DNA of 64,000 nucleotides, taken from NCBI GenBank assembly GCA_003024785.1, contig PUQB01000248.1:62001-126000 (forward strand). Direction: 5' to 3'. Shown in pieces: positions 23,961-35,712 of this stretch (position 1 is its first letter; every line of letters starts with the position of its first letter). Source of the stretch: Selaginella tamariscina (taxonomy: Eukaryota; Streptophyta; Lycopodiopsida; Selaginellales; Selaginellaceae). Position numbers and translations under genes: made by a program. The notes below the pieces were generated by a model, which was given only the letters and a program-made list of their open reading frames with translations, did not search any database and had not been told where the DNA came from.

Positions 23961-24438
23961 TTTCTTGCAACTGTGAAGAGATGTAAAAAGATGAACAGAT
24001 CATGAAAAGATCATGAGCAGATCATGAAGAAATCAGAAAATACTCACCCCCTCAATGGAAGCCTATTGTGATTAATCCCTGGAGCCACACTTGCTCCACG
24101 CTATGCCCCCAAATGAGCCCCTGCTCCACGAAAACCTAGCCGCCCTCTGCCCTAGCCGCCCTAATTGCAAAACCCTAGCCGCCCTAAATCAATTAAAAAC
24201 CAACCTAATTTCTGTAAACATATTGCATGCATGATCGCCACTTGTACATAGTAAAACTTTTTAATTTACAAAAAACCTACCCAGACGCAGTAAATTAATT
24301 TCACTCTTCTACCCTTAATATTATTTTTAATATTTGTCAATGAAATGATTGCCTCACGACTAACAAACACATTAACCATCGTGTGTAATATGTTCATTGT
24401 CTTTGAATTTTAACTTTTGTTTGTTCCATTTTTGCTAC
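23961..24438. promoter_or_regulatory. Transposase-side intergenic region
   Basis: About 480 bp between the palindrome array and the transposase ATG. It contains three copies of CCTAGCCGCCCT (24135, 24151, 24174) and an AT-rich stretch before the start. It presumably carries the transposase promoter. No further ORF is credible. Confidence 0.4.
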
Positions 24439-27400
24439 ATGGCAAGAATCAGCTACAATGGTGTTGACAAGGACTTCCCTGCAGATGAAGATGGTATTGC
24501 ATTTGTCTTTGAAACAGATCTCAGGTCTGCATTTGACATTCCACCTTGGCAATCTTTTAAAGTGCTGCATTTGATGTCTGTTGTTGGTGGAGATGCTGCG
24601 AATGTTGAGGTAGAACCAGAAGGGAGCAAGAGCTAGCAGTTTTGTGTATTACACACTTCTTCCTTCCAAAGGACCGCTATTCCGGTTGGAGACAACAGAT
24701 CGGGACAATTCTATGGTAACAATACTTCGCAATAGTCAGAGATGTAGGATTGGGAAGCAACTGGTGGTCTCGTCATCGATTCAGCAAGTTGCTGAGGTCC
24801 CAGAAGATTGCAACGGAAATGTGATTTACGAGTTGCCAGCACACGAAACAATGAAGGACAAGTACAAAGGGATGAATAGGAAGGATGGGTGTGATTACTG
24901 GACTCAACGCTGCACAACACATTGGAATGTTCCAGCTCGTGTTAGTCGCAGTTCATGTATTGGCCACATGAAATGCGTAAAGGAAACATGTCCGTTCATC
25001 AGCTTCAGTAAGAAAGCAAATGACTGCCAATTTAAGGGCACCATTGATAAAGTCCAGTTATCTTCAGATGGTAGAGTGCTTGGAATGAAGTGTGTGCATT
25101 GCAACAATGAGCCCCTTCTAGTGCAGACATGCTCCGTTGTTGCATATTACATAATTCCAGATGATATCACATGCACGAGGCTTTTCATCCATCTTGGAGA
25201 ACATCAACACCCACGTAGACCACCCGAATCCATGGTCTCTAAAGACAGAGCTAAGGAGACAATCAACAAAGCAGTCGCTGCAACCCCAAGAACTAATCAA
25301 CGTGTCATAGAGTTTCAAGCAGCACGCAATATAATTTTGGAAAAACTGGTAACAGATTCTGGAGATGTATCATACGACAAGGTTCTGTCAGATCTACTAC
25401 CACTCACAAATCACCGCCGGTAAGCAAAAAAATTATTATTTCCTTTTGGAGATGCTTAACCTTTCCATGTAGAACAAGAGAATGGATATCTCAGGCTAGA
25501 ACAAGAGACACTCGTTTCAAAGAAGGTTACGAAGGACTTCTGCAGTTAAAGAAGAAGCTATCAATCCCATTCATACATGTTATCCACATACCCGGAATGG
25601 ACCTCAACGGAGCTGAAGAGCAGCCTTTAATCTTCAAAATGACAGTTGCCGGCCCAGGATCCGGAATAGACTACATTAGAAGGTGTCAATCTGGAGGTGA
25701 TCTCGAACAGCAGTGGGTGGTGCTAGACCACACATATCGTATTGATGATTGGTGTACACTGGGAATACATCTCTATGATCCATTGTAAGTATTAACATAT
25801 CTATGTTTTAAAATACTTACTAATATAATGCACTTATGTTTGTGTAGTTTAAGGTCGATGGTGACACTTGCTTATGGTGACATGATCAGGGAGGATAGTG
25901 TGGCGGTGATCAAATTTTTGAACACTATGCTTCAAGTGTGCAGCAAGCAAGGACTTCATAATGTGAACTTTGCGGGGTTCATGTCAGATGAGTCAGGTGC
26001 AATTTGGTTAGCATTGCGTCAAGTTTTCAACAATGGGTCAAAGATGAGAGGAAGAGAAAGGAGTTGTTTGTTCCATTACATGCAGTCAGTGCGTCAAGTT
26101 ACAAAGAAGTGGATACTTGAGGAACACAGGGAGGAGCACATGAACCTTGCACGCTCATGGCCTGCAGCACTAACCAACCAAGATAAGTTGGAACGACGAG
26201 TAATGTTGGAGTCATTTTGGGAAGGCAGGTCCAGTAACGTTAGCGCTTTGCAAACATGGCTGTCATGGTGGGCAAGACATGAAGATCATATTTCCATGAC
26301 AGAGATAATTGACTTGACAGAAGATGGTGTTGCGAATGTGCCTACCACTAACAACTCCGAAGTTGTTCATGCAAGAGCACGAAGAGCAAGGCTGACGAAG
26401 CGTGTTCCTTTGTTGGAGGCAACAATGTTAGATTTAACAGATGCTGTTTTCCAAAGTGCAAAGGTCAAGGCATCATTTGAAGGGAGATATTCAGGCACAG
26501 GTCCTTCCATGGAAACTCTTCTGAAACGTGCACAGCAGAAACTTTCAGCGGGAAAATCAGTGTCTCCAACAACTTTTGCAAATCTTGTTAGTGATGAAGA
26601 GCATCTTGCAAGTCCAGAGTTTGCCTCTACAACAAATGTTCGTGTTCGAACCGTTCGTCAACCGTCAACTGGGGACCATGGGATTGATGCACTTCGTACA
26701 CATAGACATGACACACAATATGCAGAACAAGTCATCCCAAATGCACGCAGGAAAAAACTCAAGTTTCAAGATGTCAATGTCACTGAAAGAGAGACGTTGA
26801 TGACTCAGTGGGCCATCAGACGCATTGGGGAGGCAAGTCAGGTGAAATGTCTAGGTCTCACTCAGGACGGTAACAGCAAGTGTGGCAGACCCATAGGATA
26901 TCCACATCGTGTACCGGCACCAGGATTTCACGGTAGACGGCAATATACAAATGCATTTGGGAACATTGAGTTCACTCATCAGATGTTATGGTTCTGCCCA
27001 CGCGATTCTTGTTGCTTCAGACGACCATATGCAGGGATTCCTCCTGAGAGTATTCCAGAAGTTCCAGAGGTTTGGCCAGTTCAAAAAGGAACAAACTTGA
27101 ATGCAAATGAGGTTGAAGCTCTTCTGAAAGCAGGATTCAAGTTGGAGGGATTTGAAGAAATGGTAGACGACAGTAGTAGCCGAATGGATCGAACACCATC
27201 ACCACCAAGAGGAGAGGGAGCACATAGAGTACCAACATACCATGGACGGAGTGTGCGAACACCAACAAGAATGTCCAAGGAACATGAGAAACATTACAAC
27301 CAGGCAAAGATTCTTCAAGGTCGGATCAACAACGTGGAGGTGGTTCAAAGAGGGAAGACTGAGGCCTTCATTGTCTCTGCAGGCATGCAATCTGCTAAGG

Positions 27401-27612
27401 TAACAATTTCTACTGTTCCGTCATGCACTTGTGCAACTTTTCAGAAAGCCAAGAACTGGAGCCCCTGCCAACACATGTATTTTGTGTACACTCATGTTCT
27501 TGGATTGGACCCAACGATTACTTACTTCTTACAGAGGCGGACCCTTACTCCAGCAGAAGTGCATCGGTTATTGGTTGATTGCAAGCGCAATGTCGAACCT
27601 GCGACCTTTTAA
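24439..27612 (+). CDS. Mutator-like (MULE) transposase with SWIM finger
   Basis: Three exons (24439-25419, 25473-25784, 25848-27612) joined by GT-AG introns of 53 and 63 nt give about 1018 residues. Residues ~150-258 form a Cys/His-rich domain like the GCM/FLYWCH/WRKY group that binds transposon ends (CDYWTQRC through HLGEHQHP). A DDE-type core follows: D in VVLDHTYRI (~411), D in FMSDESGAIW (~479), CxxH in CLFHYMQ (~505), E in NNSEVVHAR (~603). A SWIM finger CTCATFQKAKNWSPCQH lies at ~958. This is the classic Mutator layout; it cuts and pastes the element via the terminal repeats. The ATG at 24439 is the nearest one in frame with MARISYNGVDKDF. One extra G in a GGG run near 24624 shifts frame; everything after it is open. 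It is divergent from the ParB-methylase gene. Confidence 0.85.
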
Positions 27613-27614
27613 GT

Positions 27615-27807
27615 AGTCGGTATAGTAAAGTCTAGTCGGCAAATAATTAGCGTTTTTCACTTGTTGGTCGGCATTTTATATTGAAAGTTAAAGATAATCT
27701 ACTTGGCAGAATATTCTAGAATATTCCGTTTATTTGACAGAATATTCCTGGATATTCGGGAATATGCGAAAAGCCCGTTGTACGAAGCCCGGTTTTTGCT
27801 AATCCTC
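27615..27807. promoter_or_regulatory. Right terminal region with heat-shock-type element
   Basis: Half-sites AGTCGG (27615), AGTCGGCA (27634) and GGTCGGCA (27666) are followed by GAATATTCTAGAATATTC at 27709-27726. That is four perfectly spaced alternating GAA/TTC units, the textbook heat-shock-factor site. Another GAATATTC starts at 27740, and the terminal inverted repeat ends at 27807. The layout mirrors the left end. Confidence 0.6.
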
Positions 27808-27816
27808 CACTAAAAG
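27808..27816. repeat. Right target-site duplication of the MULE
   Basis: Exact copy of CACTAAAAG at 19928-19936. Confidence 0.75.
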
Positions 27817-28067
27817 GCCACCACACATTGAATGTGCGAGAAACATCCTGCATCACAAAGTTGTCATATATATATATATATATATATATGAAATGGGCCT
27901 TAATAAATCATGTTATTTACGTGTTGAATTTATTTAAAATTCATTTAAATTTTTTAACAAATTAAATATAAAGAAAACTATTAAGTTAAACCCTTATTCT
28001 AATTATACTTAATTAAACTTAGGAGGTGATCGTTTTCCAGAACGATGATATTCTATTTAAAATACAT
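27817..28067 (+). other. Upstream flank of ROCO copy B, continued
   Basis: AT-rich flank with a TA microsatellite (27868-27890). It resumes the sequence interrupted by the transposon (compare AAATTAAATATAAAGAAAA near 4690). No gene. Confidence 0.5.
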
Positions 28068-28934
28068 TGTCCGACCAGGAGCTCTACGATCTGTCACAAG
28101 AAAAAACATTTCGTAGCAGCAACAGCAATGTAGTGAGAGTGAAGTCAGCTGAGGATCTTGAGGATGCACTGTCCAAGCACAAAACAGTAATGCTCAATTC
28201 TAAAGAAACCCCAATCTCACGAATCTCGACAGCACTCCCCTCATAGTCAAGCACCTTGCCTTCTACCACGTATTCATTAAGCAAAGCTGGTAGCTGATTT
28301 TATGTATGCATATGGACATAGGATGAAACATCTGGAGACACTCTCGATTGGGTACGTCCACGATGTCAATTGGCTCCAGGAGCTAGACAAGCTCAGATGT
28401 CTAAGCATCGGGGTAGATGAAGACGCTGCTCAGGTTTACAGTTACCTTGATCTGGCAAATGTTCTCAGGCGTCCTGACTGTACATTGCGAATCTTAAGGG
28501 TTCGACACTGGGGCGAGAAAAGTGAAGGGTACATGCAGTTTCTAGACGCCCTGAAATGTAGCAAACTGCAACATTTATCTTTATTCACTAGGGATGATGA
28601 TTTTGTTAAAGGGTTGAAGACCACATTGCACGAGGATGATCTAAAGCTCATATCACTCCTTGGATACCTCTTATCATCTCGGTGTGGAGTCGTGCTCAGT
28701 TCCAAGTTGACGCATCTCAGATTGCACACCTACTCCTCCAGTTCTTGTTTGAGAGCTGGCAAGGTTTTGAGCGAGCTATATCGATTTCAAAGGCTAAGAC
28801 ATCTTACTGTCAGAGGAACACATTAGGTGTCGCTTGGAGAACAACGGAAGCTTGTGGATTTCTTGAACAGGAATATCAATTGTCCATTGGTGACATTGCC
28901 TCAGTGAATGGGAGTCTCAAGTGTTACACCAAAG
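28068..28934 (+). pseudogene. LRR-Roc-COR gene, copy B, 5' part
   Basis: It matches copy A from its sixth or seventh codon (LSDQELYDL region) to the LRR/Roc boundary, but the start codon region is replaced. About 235 bp of leucine-rich repeats (copy A 5293-5525) are deleted at about 28434. The frame slips elsewhere. At 28934, after GTTACACCAAAG, an LTR element interrupts; the gene resumes near 44246. Clearly dead. Confidence 0.8.
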
Positions 28935-29112
28935 TGTTGAGCTGAAATCAAGGAGATGACAGCCTCAATCTCCGGCAGCTTCTCCAGCCGCTTTCAAGGC
29001 TTAACAGTCGCCAAGATATTTTCAACGTAGAGTTGTATATATACTATGAGTGAACTAATAGGCATGACAATTGTTTCCTTTCTTTTCTGATTAAAGATCT
29101 TTCATTCTGTCA
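28935..29112 (+). repeat. 5' LTR of the forward Copia copy
   Basis: 178 bp, TG...CA ends, closely matched by 33285-33461, followed by the primer-binding site. Confidence 0.85.
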
Positions 29113-32100
29113 TGGTATCGGAGCAGGGTTAGAAAGATGGAGATGCTGCTACTGTCACATTCTCCAACGGCCGTTCCATTACCAATTTTGATGGTTCTGG
29201 AAATTTCTCAAGCTGGAGACGCCGAATAAAGCTCATCCTCAAAGGTGAGGGAGTTTGGGGCGTGGTCAATGGAGACGAGCTCAAACCAGAGCCGATGCTG
29301 GATACCAAAAGCTGGACACCTGGAGCCGGCGAGAGGATAAAGGCACGGCAACGATTGAATTAGCTGTGACGGAGAGTGTGTTGAACTACACCAACAAAGA
29401 TCTGTGGAAGAAGCTCTGCAACAAGCACAAGTTGCAGACTCATGTGCAGATTGGACACCTCTGCACAGAGATGGTCAATATGTGGTGGTCCGAATCTGAG
29501 AACCTTGACCAGTTCGTGGACAACATGAAGAACACGTACAGGCAGATTGAGGAGTCCGACAAAGACAACAAGCTTCCTTCTTCCCTCTAAAATTACTTCT
29601 TTCTTTGTTCTTTACTCAACTCTTTTCACTCCCTTCGAAGCAACTTGATGCAGGTTGAGAAGGTTCAACTTAGCCGTGCAATACTTGTCCCTAAGGAGGA
29701 GATAATCATGCAGAAGGATGTGGGAATTGGTAGCTCAAATTCTGATCAAGCCTTGTTTGCAGGAACTTCTAAGCAAATTGCAAGGAAGAAAAAGAACAAG
29801 GAAAAATCAGAAGGAGAGTTGAACACGTCCAAGCTGAAGGAGAATGGGAAGGATAAGAAAAAGAAAAATTGTGGTTACTGTAACAAAGCTAACCATGATG
29901 AGAATGAATGCAAATTGAAGATGAAACATCTTCAAAAGCAATTGGAGGAGATCAAGTCTAGGAAGTCATCAGCTAACTATGGATGCCTACTTGAGGAGGC
30001 TTGTGTTGCTGAGATCAAAATCGAAGTTTGCAACAACACAACGGTAAAAGGCTCTTTGTGATAGATTTGGTGCTACTACTCACCTGACTTGGCATAAGGA
30101 TCATTATGTAAGTATCGTGACTGTCTTGGCCAACATGCAGTTCAACTGGGAGACAATAGTGAGCATCATGTGCATGGAATCGGTGAAATCAGCATTCACA
30201 CATCTGAAGGGGATCTCACACTCGCTAGGGTAATGTTTGCTCCTTCCTTATGCAAAGATTTACTTTCTATTGCTAAAATAACTGATATGGATAATATGGT
30301 CGTTTTTAATAATATGACTTGTATTATCCAAAGAAAGTATTCTAACAACGTGGTTGCTGTAGCACCCAGGAAAGGAAATTTATACCATCTTAAGGACAAG
30401 GTGTCAACCAATTCCTTAATTCTTGCTTTAGTTGGCAAAGGTAGTTATGACCTTTGGCACAAGTGACTAGGTCATTGCTCAATTTTTGGGACTGAAAGTT
30501 TGAGACCAATGGTAAATGGTTTGAACATATCTAACGATTTGACTCTTTCTCCATGCGAGGCATGTGCTCTTGCAAGCATAATCGCCAACCATTCAAAACA
30601 ATCGGGAGTAGGGCACATGAACTGTTGGAGCTTGTCCATAGTGACGTAGTGGCCAATCTGTGTTCCATCTTTTAACAAGGCTAAGTATTTCCTAACCTTT
30701 ACAGATGATCTTAGTCGAAAAACTTGGGTTTATTTCTTGAAAACTAAATGTGAAGTTTGGATTGCTTTATAGAATGGAAAGCATTGGTGGAGAACCAAAC
30801 TGGTTGCCAAATCAAAAAGTTGAGGACTGATAATGGCGGTGAATTTGTGAATCGCAATTTCAATCAGCTATGTTCCACTTCTGGGATTCAACGCCAACTC
30901 ACCGAACCATATACACTCAACATAATGGGGTCGCAGAAAGAAAGAATTGTTCTATCGTGGAATAGCAAGATGTCTTCTTGTACATGCAAATGCTCCTGAG
31001 AAATTTTGGGCAAAAGCCGTAAGGTATGCAGTTTTCCTTCTTAACCATCGTCCCACTGTCGCAGTTAGAGGGAAAACTCTTGAAGAACGGTTTATGGGAA
31101 TTAAGCCTGACGTGGCTAATCTACGTATTTTTGGGTGTATTGCTTATCGACATATTCCCTCAGATCTACGTTCAAAATTTGAACCTTCTAGACAACGACT
31201 AATGTTTATAGGCATGTCAGAGACAAGTCCTCATGCTTACCGCTTGATGGATCCATCGACTAGCACTGTTCACATATGTAGGCAGGAAGAGGTACAATTT
31301 TTTGAGGAAACTTCTTATTTTGAGACAGCTTCTATTCCTGACCTTGATTTTTGTGACGTTTCCACGTGAGTGGCTCTAGAATGACAACATTCTTGATGCA
31401 GATGTTTGGAATGATTATCCTACTATAGAGTCTCTTGATCAAGGAGGAGCTGACTCAGTGATCCAAGCGGATAATGAACCAGCTGAATCCACGTCTCCAT
31501 CTCCAACGATAGTTGATCCTACACCAGCAATTGAGGAGCTAAGAAGAGGAAAGCGGATGAAAATTCCAAACAAGAAAGCCATTGAAAATGCAGAGTGCTC
31601 GTATGCTTTTACCTCTAATCTCTTGGAATTTTGTGCAGCTGCCTGTGTGCTAGAGCCAATCTCTTTTAAAGAGGCTATGGCTAGCTCGGATAATGTTCAT
31701 TGGAAGGAAGCGATGGATAGGGAGATTGACTCTATCACTCGCATGGGAACCTTTGAGGTAACGGTTTTACCAAAGGGAGCTTCAGCTCTTGGCTGCCGCT
31801 GGGTCTATAAGACTAAGTTGAATGCAGATGGCTCCATCAATTATCACAAAGCACGGCTTGTGGCATAGGGTTTCAAAACAGTATGGCGTTGACTATCTCG
31901 AGACTTACTCTCCAGTGGTAAAAATGATAAGCATTCGAATTTTACTTTCTTTTGCTGCTCATTTTGATCTTGAGATTCATCATACTGACATTAAAACAAC
32001 ATTTTTAAATGGAGATTTACTGGAAGAAGTTTATCTCCAACAGCCCGAAGGTTATGTTGTTCCTAGAAAGGAGCACCTTGTATGGAAACTCAAGAAAGCT

Positions 32101-33284
32101 CTTTATGGGCTTAAGCAAGCATCGCGAGCTTGGTGACAGAAAATTGATGCATTTTTCAAAGTGGACGGTTTCACACCCATTTCTTCAGAATCCAACGTCT
32201 ATATTAAAAGGGAAGGAAAGTTTTTACTTATAGTTGCTCTTTACGTAGATGATTCACTTTTGATTTGCAATAGCATTGATTATTTAAAGTGTTTTAAGGC
32301 AAAACTTGGAAAGGTTTTTGCTATGGAGGATCTTGGGGAAGCATGGTATTTTCTAGGATTGGAGATTTACCGTGATAGGAAACGACGTCTACTTCATGTA
32401 TCTCAACAATAGTACTTGACCAAAGTACTTGAGACATATGGCAATGCTGATTGCAATCCATCTCTTGTACCTATGGAACTTGGTAACATCAAGTTCTTAA
32501 CCAAGGCTGAATGTCCTTCCAGCAAGGAGGAGCAACAAGCCATGCAAAAGGTACCGTTTCAAAATCTACTTGGAAGTCTAATGTATGCTATGTGTGTAGC
32601 CGCCTGATTTAGCCTACGTGGTCATTGCTCTCAGCCAGTTTCTGCTAATCCATGTAGAAAGCACTGGGAGATGGTTAAATTGATGATGCGTTATGTAAAG
32701 CAGACGCTTGGTTATGGGGTGTTATACCAACCTAGGGAGATGTTCACGTTAACTGCCTACAGTGACAACAGCCTGGCAGATGATCGTGACAATTATAAGT
32801 CCACTATAGGATTTTGTTTCCAGCTTGGAAGCAGTCTGGTTCTATGGAGCAGCAAGAAGCAAGTACACGTTGCTCTCTCTTCTACAGAGGCAGAATACCT
32901 TGCTGCCTCTGCTGCCTCACGAGAAATTCTTTGGTTTTAGGATTTTCTTGGAGCTCTTGGCCAGGAAATATCACCAATCAAGCTTCATGTTGACAACAAA
33001 GGAGCTATCGATTGGTGTAACAGTGAGGTAACACACTGGAAGTCTCGACATGTTGCCAAGCATTATCACTATGTTCGAGATTTGGTAAAAGCAGGATTGT
33101 TGAAAGTTGAACACATTTCTTCACGTCAGCAGCTTGCGGACATTTTCACGAAGCCACTGGCCAAAGAATTATTTATTGAGCATCGGTCAGCAATTGGAGT
33201 CGTGGCAAGGCCTTGACTGAGGAGGAGGTAAAGTACATATGCAAAGCAGCCGAAGCAGCAGTCATCACCCTTGTTTAGGAGGAG

Positions 33285-33461
33285 TGTTGAGCTGAAATCA
33301 AGGAGATGACAGCCTCAATCTCCGCAGCTTCTCTGGCCGCTTTCAAGGCTTAACAGTCGCCAAGATATTTTCAACATAGAGTTGTATATATGCCATGCAT
33401 GAACTAATAGGCATAACAGTTGTTTCCTTTCTTTTCTAATTAAAGATCTTTCATTCTGTCA
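33285..33461 (+). repeat. 3' LTR of the forward Copia copy
   Basis: 177 bp, preceded by a purine-rich tract (TAGGAGGAG) and ending CTGTCA. Immediately beyond it the inverted Copia copy starts. Confidence 0.85.
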
Positions 33462-35712
33462 GTGAATAAATAATTCTTTGGCCAGTGGCTTCGTGAAAAT
33501 GTCCGCAAGCTGCTGACGTGAAGAAATGTGTTCAACTTTCAACAATCCTGCTTTTACCAAATCTCGAACATAGTGATAATGCTTGGCAACATGTCGAGAC
33601 TTCCAGTGTGTTACCTCACTGTTACACCAATCGATAGCTCCTTTGTTGTCAACATGAAGCTTGATTGGTGATATTTCCTGGCCAAGAGCTCCAAGAAAAT
33701 CCTAAAACCAAAGAATTTCTCGTGAGGCAGCAGAGGCAGCAAGGTATTCTGCCTCTGTAGAAGAGAGAGCAACGTGTACTTGCTTCTTGCTGCTCCATAG
33801 AACTAGACTGCTTCCAAGCTGGAAACAAAATCCTATAGTGGACTTATAATTGTCACGATCATCTGCCAGGCTGCTGTCACTGTAGGCAGTTAACGTGAAC
33901 ATCTCCCTAGGTTGGTATAACACCCCATAACCAAGCGTCTGCTTTACATAACGCATCATCAATTTAACCATGTCCCAGTGCTTTCTACATGGATTAGCAG
34001 AAAACTAGCTAAGAGCAATGACCACGTAGGCTAAATCAGGGCGGCTACACACCATAGCATACATTAGACTTCCAAGTAGATTTTGAAACGGTACCTTTTG
34101 CATGGCTTGTTGCTCCTCCTTGCTGGAAGGACATTCAGCCTTGGTTAAGAACTTGATGTTACCAAGTTCCATAGGTACAAGAGATGGATTGCAATCAGCA
34201 TTGCCATATGTCTCAAGTACTTTGGTCAAGTACTATTGTTGAGATACATGAAGTAGACGTCGTTTCCTATCACGGTAAATCTCCAATCCTAGAAAATACC
34301 GTGCTTCCCCAAGATCCTCCATAGCAAAAACCTTTCCAAGTTTTGCCTTAAAACACTTTAAATAATCAATGCTATTGCAAATCAAAAGTGAATCATCTAC
34401 GTAAAGAGCAACTATAAGTAAAAACTTTCCTTCCCTTTTAATATAGACGTTGGATTCTGAAGAAATGGGTGTGAAATCGTCCACTTTGAAAAATGCATCA
34501 ATTTTCTGTCACCAAGCTCGCGATGCTTGCTTAAGCCCATAAAGAGCTTTCTTGATTTTCCATACAAGGTGCTCCTTTCCAGGAACAACATAACCTTCGG
34601 GCTGTTGAGATAAACTTCTTCCAGTAAATCTCCATTTAAAAATGTTGTTTTAATGTCAGTATGATGAATCTCAAGATCAAAAATGAGCAGCAAAGAAAGT
34701 AAAATTCGAATGCTTATCATTTTTACCACTGAAGAGTAAGTCTCGAGATAGTCAACGCCATACTGTTGTTTGAAACCCTATGCCACAAGCCGTGCTTTGT
34801 GATAATTGATGGAGCCATCTGCATTCAACTTAGTCTTATAGACCCAGCGGCAGCCAAGAGCTGAAGCTCCCTTTGGTAAAACCGTTACCTCAAAGGTTCC
34901 CATGCGAGTGATAGAGTCAATCTCCCTATCCATCGCTTCCTTCCAATGAACATTATCCGAGCTAGCCATAGCCTCTTTAAAAGAGATTGGCTCTAGCACA
35001 CAGGCAGCTGCACAAAATTCCAAGAGATTAGAGGTAAAAGCATACGAGCACTCTGCATTTTCAATGGCTTTCTTGTTTGGAATTTTCATCCGCTTTCCTC
35101 TTCTTAGCTCCTCAATTGCTGGTGTAGGATCAACTATCGTTGGAGATGGAGACGTGGATTTAGCTGGTTCATTATCAGCTTGGATCACTGAGTCAGCTCC
35201 TCCTTGATCAAGAGACTCTATAGTAGGATAATCATTCCAAACATCTGCATCAAGAATGTTGTTGTCATTCTAGAGCCACTCACGTGGAAACGTCACAAAA
35301 ATCAAGGTCAGGAATAGAAGCTGTCTCAAAATAAGAAGTTTCCTCAAAAAATTGTACCTCTTCCTGCCTACATATGTGAACAGTGCTAGTCAATGGATCC
35401 ATCAAGCGGTAAGCATGAGGACTTGTCTCTGACATGCCTATAAACATTAGTCATTGTCCAGAAGGTTCAAATTTTGAACGTAGATCTGAGGGAATATGTC
35501 GATAAGCAATACACCCAAAAATACGTAGATTAGCCACGTCAGGCTTAATTCCCATAAACCGTTCTTCAGGAGTTTTCCCTCTAACTGCGACAGTGGGACG
35601 ATGGTTAAGAAGGAAAACTGCATACCTTACGGCTTTTGCCCAAAATTTCTCAGGAGCATTTGCATGTACAAGAAGACATCTTGCTATATCCACGATAGAA
35701 CGATTCTTTCTT

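Larger units (their letters stand above)
19937..27807. mobile_element. Mutator-like DNA transposon carrying a ParB-methylase gene
   Basis: A 7.87 kb element bounded by a 9-bp target duplication and imperfect inverted ends (left GAGTCCCGACAAAAAGAGGG; right, read inward, GAGGATTAGCAAAAACCGGG; both continue GGGCTTC). It inserted into the duplicated upstream block of ROCO copy B. It carries two divergent genes, a ParB-methyltransferase (-) and a Mutator-type transposase (+), separated by a 1 kb region with a palindrome array. Coding regions are largely open with canonical short introns; only scattered single-base shifts mar them, so the copy looks recent. Its GC content is clearly above that of the flanks. 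Confidence 0.85.
28935..33461 (+). mobile_element. Copia LTR retrotransposon copy, forward
   Basis: A 4.5 kb element with both LTRs (28935-29112 and 33285-33461, TGTTGAGC...CTGTCA), a tRNA-Met-type primer site TGGTATCGGAGC at 29113 and a purine tract before the 3' LTR. Parts in order: gag (about 29150-30060, with knuckle CGYCNKANHDENEC), protease/pre-integrase region (about 30080-30560), integrase (about 30560-31370), reverse transcriptase (about 31670-32410) and RNase H (about 32650-33230). The integrase-RT-RNase H order marks Copia. Its frames are broken in many places (at least half a dozen), so it is a fossil. The LTRs differ at roughly 6% of positions by eye. It lies inside ROCO copy B; no clear target duplication is seen. 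Confidence 0.85.

Noticed and set aside
28929-33466. Target-site duplication for the forward Copia copy
   Set aside because: The bases before the 5' LTR (CAAAG) and after the 3' LTR (GTGAA) do not match. The right flank has been replaced by the inverted copy.
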